A stretch of DNA of 64,000 nt from positions 1 through 64,000 of the forward strand of contig NZ_JACHYH010000010.1 of the NCBI RefSeq assembly GCF_014192715.1, in the 5' to 3' direction. Both the position numbers and the translations under genes were made by a program. The notes under the pieces were generated by a model. That model was not told the origin of the DNA. It saw only the letters and a list, made by a program, of their open reading frames with translations, and did not search any database. Below are positions 58,722 through 64,000 of this stretch, piece after piece (positions within the stretch are counted from its first letter, which is position 1; the number at the start of each line of letters is the position of its first letter). Source of the DNA: Luteibacter sp. Sphag1AF. Lineage in GTDB: Bacteria > Pseudomonadota > Gammaproteobacteria > Xanthomonadales > Rhodanobacteraceae.

Positions 58722-59795
58722 GGGTTCTGTGCCGCCGGGCAGGATGAGCATGGCGTCTCCGTAGGAGAAGAACCGATAGCGCTCGGCCACCGCGAATCGG
58801 TACGCGTCCAGGATCGTTTCCTTGCCTGCCAGCGCCGATACCAGCATCAGCAGCGTGGACTGGGGCAGATGGAAGTTGGTCACCAGACCATCGACGCTGG
58901 TGATCCGGTAGCCGGGGAAGATGAAAATCTGCGTTTCTCCGGCGAACGGGCTGAGAACGCCGTCGACCGTGGCACTTTCCAGCGCCCGCACCACCGTGGT
59001 GCCCACCGCGATCACCCGGCCGCCAGCGGCGCGCGTGGCCCGGATCTTCTCGACCAGCGCCTCGCCCACGTTAAGCCATTCGCGATGCATCACGTGGTCG
59101 CGCACGTCGTCGGCGCGCATGGCCTGGAAGGTGCCCGCACCCACGTGCAGCGTGACGTAGCCGGTATCCACGCCCATGTCGCGGATTCTGGCCAGCAGCG
59201 CTTCGTCGAAGTGCAGTCCTGCCGTGGGGGCGGCCACGGCGCCGGGCTCCCGGGCAAAGACGGTCTGGTAGCGCTCGGTATCGCTGGAGTCCGCGCCGCG
59301 CTCGATATAAGGAGGCAGCGGCATTTCGCCGACCCGGATCAGCAGCTTTTCCAGCGGCTCGTCGGTGTCGAAACGCAGGACGAAGAACTCGCCCTCCCGG
59401 CCCAGCACGGTGACCATGCTGCCGTCGGTCAGGATGATCCGGCCGCCCTCTTTCGGCTTCTTGCTTACGCCCAGCTGGGCGCGCGCCTCATGGGTGCCGG
59501 TGACCCGCTCGATCAGGATTTCGACGGCACCTCCCGATTCCTTGTGACCATGCAGGCGCGCCGGAAGCACGCGGGTGTCGTTGAACACCAGCAGGTCGCC
59601 GGGTGCCAGAAGGTCGGGAAGTTCACGGAACATCCGGTTTTCACGCGTGCCCGCCGCCACGTCCAGAAGCAGCAGACGGCTGGCCGAGCGCTCGGCCAGA
59701 GGGGCCTGGGCAATCAGTTCGGGGGGCAGATGAAAATCGAAATCGGACTTTTTCACGACGCAACCGGGGATAACGGGGGCAGCATTATCGCTCAT
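58719..59795 (-). CDS. queA: S-adenosylmethionine:tRNA ribosyltransferase-isomerase
   Basis: 358 residues. Converts preQ1 in tRNA to epoxyqueuosine, using the ribosyl part of [48 protein letters not shown] and [12 protein letters not shown] are diagnostic. GGGGG lies four bases before the start at 59795. Its stop codon overlaps the -35 box of the flagellar-class promoter. Confidence 0.97.
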   Translation of the reverse strand: MSDNAAPVIPGCVVKKSDFDFHLPPELIAQAPLAERSASRLLLLDVAAGTRENRMFRELPDLLAPGDLLVFNDTRVLPARLHGHKESGGAVEILIERVTGTHEARAQLGVSKKPKEGGRIILTDGSMVTVLGREGEFFVLRFDTDEPLEKLLIRVGEMPLPPYIERGADSSDTERYQTVFAREPGAVAAPTAGLHFDEALLARIRDMGVDTGYVTLHVGAGTFQAMRADDVRDHVMHREWLNVGEALVEKIRATRAAGGRVIAVGTTVVRALESATVDGVLSPFAGETQIFIFPGYRITSVDGLVTNFHLPQSTLLMLVSALAGKETILDAYRFAVAERYRFFSYGDAMLILPGGTEP

Positions 59796-59814
59796 GCCGC
59801 CCCCGGATGCCGTT

Positions 59815-62223
59815 TTACGCCTTGCGACGACGCCGCACGATCAGCACGCCGGCCAACGCCAGCACCAGCACGAACGCGCCAATTTCATAAGGCAGGTTGC
59901 GACGGATGAAGTGCTTCACCGCCGCGATACGCTGGGCTTTCACCATCTGGCGGGCGCGGTCGAAGTCGGGCTCCTCGCAGTTGCGGCCGAAATCCTCCGC
60001 CCAATCCACGTACGGCCCCTGTTTCACGTAGCGGTCGTAATACTGACCAATGCGCTTCTCTCGTTCGCTGACCACCACAGGAGTGCAATCTTCCGGATCA
60101 GGCATGTAGCTAGCCGGGCCGTCCTGCATCCAGCCGGTGGCCTTGCACATCACCGCCGCAAACGCCTGCGAACGCGGCGGCAGCAGGTCGGCCGAGGCGT
60201 TGGCCTTGTCTGCCGCGATATAGCGGTAATGGAAGCGCAGGTCCGGACGGGCCACCGAATCGTTGAAACGCGTGCGCTCGCCTTCGGTCACGTAAGGGCC
60301 CTTCATGGAAGCGCCCGACTGTCCCGAGCCGCATTGCAGACCACCACCATTGTCGGTGTAATCGGGCGACTGCTCGTAGCCCATGATTTCCATCCCATAG
60401 CCGCGTGCGATCACGGCTGCCTTGTAGCGTGCTTCGGCCTTGCCGATATCGGTCCAGGCGTGGTCGCCGTCGTGCAGATCTTTGGCGTAATCGCGCACGG
60501 TCTCGCGCAGGTCGACATCGGCGTAACGCTCGTCTTTGCCTTCGGGGAAGTACGCCAGGGCCTCATCGAACTGCCCTGCCCGTACCAGCCGGCGCGCAAG
60601 TAGCCAGCGCAGACGGTCGTTCAGCGGAATGGGACGGTATGCCGCTTCCTTGTCGGACGGGTCGGGCTTGACGACCGGCGAAGCGGGAACGCGCGCATCG
60701 ACAAACGACTTCAGCTCATCCACGGTGAGCACGCGCTCACCGATGAACGCCATGTCATTGCCGTAGCCAACGCCGGAACCGTAGTCGTCATAAACGTTGC
60801 CGTTGCCACCCACTGCCGTGGCCGCGTCGAACATGTGGTTCATGGCCTCGACATACTCACCGCGCGCCAGCGCCAGGACGCCCTGCTCGCCCGTCAGCAG
60901 GTGTGCGCTGGCCGGAGCCAGTGAGGCTTTCGGATCATCGGCTTTCGGGAAGGCCCGGGCGGCATCGGCATACGCGGCGGCAGCCGCCGCCAGATCGCCC
61001 TTCTGCAGCGCCAGCTTGGCGTTGACCCAACTGGCCAGCGGGCCAGGCGCCTTCGCCGTGAGCTTTGCAGCGAGGTCGTAGCGGCCCGTCTGGTAAGCCA
61101 GCGCAGCAAGGCGATCCGCAGCGGCGACTTTGTCCAGGCCCACTTTTTCAATGGCGGCAACCAAGTCGGCCAGGCGATCATCCGGCTTGCCATCCACGCG
61201 CGCATCCACACGGGCAAGTGCGTAAGCCACCAGCAGGCGCTGGGATACCGGGCCATCCACGATAGCCGCCACCTGCTCCGGTGCGTGCAGCACAGCCTCG
61301 GCAATCACCGACAACGACTGCACCGCACCGTACGAGCCATGGCCCGCCTGCGCCGCATACAGCGCGATGGCGTGCTTGAGGTCAGCAGGCTTTACTGCGG
61401 CAATGCAACCGGAGCCGCTGTTCAGGGCGGACCAGTCGCAATAGTGACCATCGCTGCCCAGCAACCACAGACGGGCTTCTTCACCGAAGCTCGCTACCGC
61501 AAGACCTTCGTTGTCTGATCCACCCGCCACGGCGCGCGTGCGCGCTTCGGCAAACGCCTTGGCAGCGGCATCGCGCTCCCCGGCGAAGGCCGGCGTACCT
61601 ACGGCATTGTAAGCAAGCTGCGAGTGCGCTTCGCCCAGCATGTAAGCCGCCCACACGCCCCGCAATACAGACTGGTCGGCCGGCAGCGCCGTGACTTTCT
61701 GGAAGTTGGCCAGCGCCTGATCCATCGCATCGCCATTTGGATCACGGCAGGCGTGGCGGGCTGCGGCGCGTGCGTGTTTCATCGCCTCCTCAGCGTCGTC
61801 ATTCGGGCTGGAGAGGTCTTCGTCCGTACATGCCGCGTTGGAGCGGCTGTAATCAATGGCGCCTGCCACATACCAGCGCACGTCGTCCGGCAAGTCCTTG
61901 CCGTTTTCAATCGCGATGGCGCCCGTTTCCGAGTCGCGCAGCGTGTCCACGCGTTTGGCCTGCTCTTTGGTCAGGTCCGGCATGGTGGCGGCGTTGGGTT
62001 TTTCGCTGTAGTCGTACGGATCGGCTTCGACCGCCAGCAGCTTGTCGGTCGCGGGCAGCAGACGAGCCACCTCGAACGCGAACGTATTCTGCGGCACCGC
62101 TTTGAGCGTGGCACCACGGTCATCCAGAAGCTGGTTGGGAAACATCGGGCCACAGGCCCAGGCAACCGCGCCTGCGAGAAGGCTGGCGATCACGGCGGCG
62201 GTGACGGATTTGCGTCCATTCAT
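59815..62223 (-). CDS. Large exported protein with helical repeats and C-terminal membrane anchor
   Basis: 802 residues. Signal peptide ([17 protein letters not shown], cysteine follows: AWACGP, possibly a lipobox variant), long alpha-helical TPR-like body rich in Ala and Leu (for example [22 protein letters not shown] and [23 protein letters not shown]), and a final membrane helix ([13 protein letters not shown]) with an RRRRK tail. No family recognised beyond TPR-like repeats. Ten bases downstream of the DUF3142 lipoprotein gene, so probably the same operon; both may act at the cell envelope. Confidence 0.75.
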   Translation of the reverse strand: MNGRKSVTAAVIASLLAGAVAWACGPMFPNQLLDDRGATLKAVPQNTFAFEVARLLPATDKLLAVEADPYDYSEKPNAATMPDLTKEQAKRVDTLRDSETGAIAIENGKDLPDDVRWYVAGAIDYSRSNAACTDEDLSSPNDDAEEAMKHARAAARHACRDPNGDAMDQALANFQKVTALPADQSVLRGVWAAYMLGEAHSQLAYNAVGTPAFAGERDAAAKAFAEARTRAVAGGSDNEGLAVASFGEEARLWLLGSDGHYCDWSALNSGSGCIAAVKPADLKHAIALYAAQAGHGSYGAVQSLSVIAEAVLHAPEQVAAIVDGPVSQRLLVAYALARVDARVDGKPDDRLADLVAAIEKVGLDKVAAADRLAALAYQTGRYDLAAKLTAKAPGPLASWVNAKLALQKGDLAAAAAAYADAARAFPKADDPKASLAPASAHLLTGEQGVLALARGEYVEAMNHMFDAATAVGGNGNVYDDYGSGVGYGNDMAFIGERVLTVDELKSFVDARVPASPVVKPDPSDKEAAYRPIPLNDRLRWLLARRLVRAGQFDEALAYFPEGKDERYADVDLRETVRDYAKDLHDGDHAWTDIGKAEARYKAAVIARGYGMEIMGYEQSPDYTDNGGGLQCGSGQSGASMKGPYVTEGERTRFNDSVARPDLRFHYRYIAADKANASADLLPPRSQAFAAVMCKATGWMQDGPASYMPDPEDCTPVVVSEREKRIGQYYDRYVKQGPYVDWAEDFGRNCEEPDFDRARQMVKAQRIAAVKHFIRRNLPYEIGAFVLVLALAGVLIVRRRRKA

Positions 62224-62233
62224 GGCGATAGGC

Positions 62234-63463
62234 TTATGCAGAAGAGGATGAAGAGGGTGTGGGAGACGGCGTGGCCGGCGCGCCGCAGCGCGTCCAGCCA
62301 ATGGCTTGCTGGGTATGGGCGCGTAGGAAGCGCGCATCGTCGGTGCGCAGCGTCACCGCGTTGCCATCGCGATGAAGGACATAGCCCTTGATGCCGTCGG
62401 CCAGGCGACAGCCTTCGGGCAGATCCACGCTGGCGGGCACTACCGCGTCCGTGTCGCCATCGTTGCGGATCAGCACGTCGAGCATGCCGGGCGTGGCGGC
62501 CGGCTGGAATACGGTGGCGACGTGCCCATCGACGTAGCGGCCGCGCATGACCGCCAGCCAGGTGGTCATGCTCCAGGCCCGCTGGTCGTCGCTGGTAGGC
62601 AGGCGAAACCATACGATGCCGCGCAGATTCGCAGGACGGCTTTTTTCCAGCAGATCGAGCAAGCGCGACACCTCGCGCGGCGACGCCGCCAGCTCGGCGG
62701 ACGACGAGCCCGGCACGAGACCGGCCTTCTCGCTTTCCACCGCGAGAAGGCGGCCGTCGCCATCCCAGCTGACCCGCGAGCCGTACGTGGGCAACGCCAC
62801 GCGGTACCCCGCACGTGTGTGCTTCGCAAAGCTCCTGATCCACCGGTACGCCATGTCGGCGTCGAACAGGCCTGCGTGCGGTGACTGCACCGCATGCACC
62901 TGAAGCACGGCCTCATCGACCGCGGCCGTGACCGTATCCACCTGCTTTGAATCCATCCACGCGGGCAACGCGGTAATGGAAAGCCAGCGCCCCGGCAGGC
63001 GCGGCTTCAGGGTCGACAGGAACGCCGCATAGGCGGGCAACTTTGCCGTCGCACAGTCGTAGTCAATTTCGATGCCGCCCACACGGCTATCGCTGCGCGC
63101 CGAAAGCTCGGCAATGCGCTCGACCAGGGCGGCGGCATCCAGGTTCGCCAGACGACCGTCGATGCGCACCACCAGAACCACTGGCCGCTTTGTGGCAAGC
63201 AGCGAATCGACGTCGGGAGAAAAGGTGCGGAACTGCCCGTCGGCATCCACCTGGGCAGCCAGCACGCGCCACTGACTGACCGCATCCGTGGCCGTATCCA
63301 CCGATGCGCGCAGCGCCGGTGTCCATGTGCGTTGCCAGATATAGGCATCCTGGGTCAGCGGCGTCCGCGCCCGGTCACATGCGGTGGCAAGTGCCAGAAC
63401 GAAAAAAATAACGATTGTGCGCCAGCCGAGCAACGTGCCACTCCATCGGCGCCCCTGCGCCAT
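62234..63463 (-). CDS. DUF3142 lipoprotein
   Basis: 409 residues. Lipobox LALATAC (Cys29) suggests a lipoprotein. The body reads like the DUF3142 family, a TIM-barrel-like fold: GGIEIDYDCATAKLPAYAAFLSTLKPRL and WLSITALPAWMD. No enzymatic activity is established for DUF3142. Ends 10 bases before the large exported protein and begins 24 bp after the response regulator stop. Confidence 0.82.
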   Translation of the reverse strand: MAQGRRWSGTLLGWRTIVIFFVLALATACDRARTPLTQDAYIWQRTWTPALRASVDTATDAVSQWRVLAAQVDADGQFRTFSPDVDSLLATKRPVVLVVRIDGRLANLDAAALVERIAELSARSDSRVGGIEIDYDCATAKLPAYAAFLSTLKPRLPGRWLSITALPAWMDSKQVDTVTAAVDEAVLQVHAVQSPHAGLFDADMAYRWIRSFAKHTRAGYRVALPTYGSRVSWDGDGRLLAVESEKAGLVPGSSSAELAASPREVSRLLDLLEKSRPANLRGIVWFRLPTSDDQRAWSMTTWLAVMRGRYVDGHVATVFQPAATPGMLDVLIRNDGDTDAVVPASVDLPEGCRLADGIKGYVLHRDGNAVTLRTDDARFLRAHTQQAIGWTRCGAPATPSPTPSSSSSA

Positions 63464-63487
63464 CGCCTATATTAAGCGATCGCGCGG

Positions 63488-64000
63488 TTACAGCCATCCT
63501 TTCTGTCGGGCCAGGCGATAGGCTTCGATGCGATTGGCGACACCCAGCTTGCCAATGGCTTCGGAAAGATAATTGCGCACTGTGCCATGGGACAGGTTCA
63601 GCGCCGTGGCAATGTCGCCCGCCGACTGCCCCTCACCCGCCAGACGCAACACCTGACGCTCGCGGTCGTTCAGCGGATCGGCCTCCGACCATGCTTCCAG
63701 CGCCAGCTGCGGGTCGATGGCGCGGCCGCCACGATGCACAGTGCGCAGCGCTTCGGCCAGATTCTCCGCGGGCGCGTCTTTCAACAGATAGCCACCCACG
63801 CCTGCGTCCAGCGCACGGCGCAGAAAGCCCGGCCGGGCAAACGTGGTGACGATGATGACCTTGATCGGCAGCTCCTGACGGCGAACGCGCTGGGCGATTT
63901 CCAGACCCGTGAGTCCGGGCATTTCAATGTCGGTGACCAGCACGTCCGGCTTCAGGCGTTGCAGCTCCCTCCACGCAGTTTCGCCGTCGGCCGCCGAGCC
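63488..64000 (-). CDS. NarL/DesR-type response regulator, 5' end outside the window
   Basis: The visible 170 residues hold the receiver from the phospho-acceptor (VTDIEMPG) through LLKDAP, and a C-terminal LuxR-type helix-turn-helix (LNDRERQVLRLAGEGQSAGDIATALNLSHGTVRNYLSEAIGKLGVANRIEAYRLA). The start and first roughly 40 residues are missing. Pattern LTDIEMP with APAENLAEAL resembles DesR, the membrane-fluidity regulator, but this is only similarity. The following genes at 62234 and 59815 may be its targets. Confidence 0.9.
   Translation of the reverse strand, partial: GSAADGETAWRELQRLKPDVLVTDIEMPGLTGLEIAQRVRRQELPIKVIIVTTFARPGFLRRALDAGVGGYLLKDAPAENLAEALRTVHRGGRAIDPQLALEAWSEADPLNDRERQVLRLAGEGQSAGDIATALNLSHGTVRNYLSEAIGKLGVANRIEAYRLARQKGWL

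Overview
The window is GC-rich bacterial DNA of gammaproteobacterial, Xanthomonadales type, most likely Rhodanobacteraceae (Dyella/Luteibacter/Rhodanobacter-like). Support for this: the miaA-hfq-hflX-hflK-hflC-purA block, a five-gene distal valine-degradation operon, paired S46 dipeptidyl peptidases, a GH18 chitinase behind a NagR-like operator, and a type IV secretion effector carrying a Xanthomonas-type XVIPCD C-terminus. Genus placement is inference.

Layout. 1-3431: the end of an IS3-family element and an RHS/YD-repeat gene that stops at the IS boundary before its core. 3647-5184: beta-carbonic anhydrase overlapping a bestrophin-like channel gene. 5226-6685: secreted chitinase and its operator. 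6889-12459: mmsA-acd-ech-hibch-mmsB operon (minus strand). 12947-19356: purA, hflC, hflK, hflX, hfq, miaA and a small ORF overlapping miaA. 19431-25730: two uncharacterised genes, then S46 peptidases of DPP7 and DPP11 type. 25891-28226: tdh-kbl threonine catabolism. 28186-40712: housekeeping and hypothetical genes (rRNA pseudouridine synthase, flavin reductase, NlpC/P60 hydrolase, yggS, M20 and M1 peptidases, ComEA-like, SET, two GNATs, prolyl-4-hydroxylase-like oxygenase, GIY-YIG, minimal catalase). 40787-44005: a glycine-rich collagen-like lipoprotein followed by a TpsB/ShlB-type outer-membrane transporter. 44302-45129: alpha/beta hydrolase. 45459-49212: a plus-strand type IV secretion cassette: a VirD4-like protein that has lost both Walker motifs, a lipoprotein immunity candidate, an XVIPCD effector and the remnant of a second effector. 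49269-58641: a ten-gene chemotaxis operon (STAS, cheY, cheA, cheW, MCP, cheR, cheD, cheB, a small transducer, STAS) with two sigma-28-type promoters. 58719-64000: queA, two exported proteins of unknown function and a partial NarL/DesR-type response regulator.

The most novel-looking parts are the type IV cassette with an ATPase-dead coupling-protein paralogue, the small chemotaxis transducer that appears to carry a CheZ-like D-x3-Q phosphatase signature and shares its last six residues in pattern with CheD, the collagen-like lipoprotein/TpsB pair, and the translationally overlapping carbonic anhydrase-bestrophin pair. No tRNA, rRNA or CRISPR array was seen.
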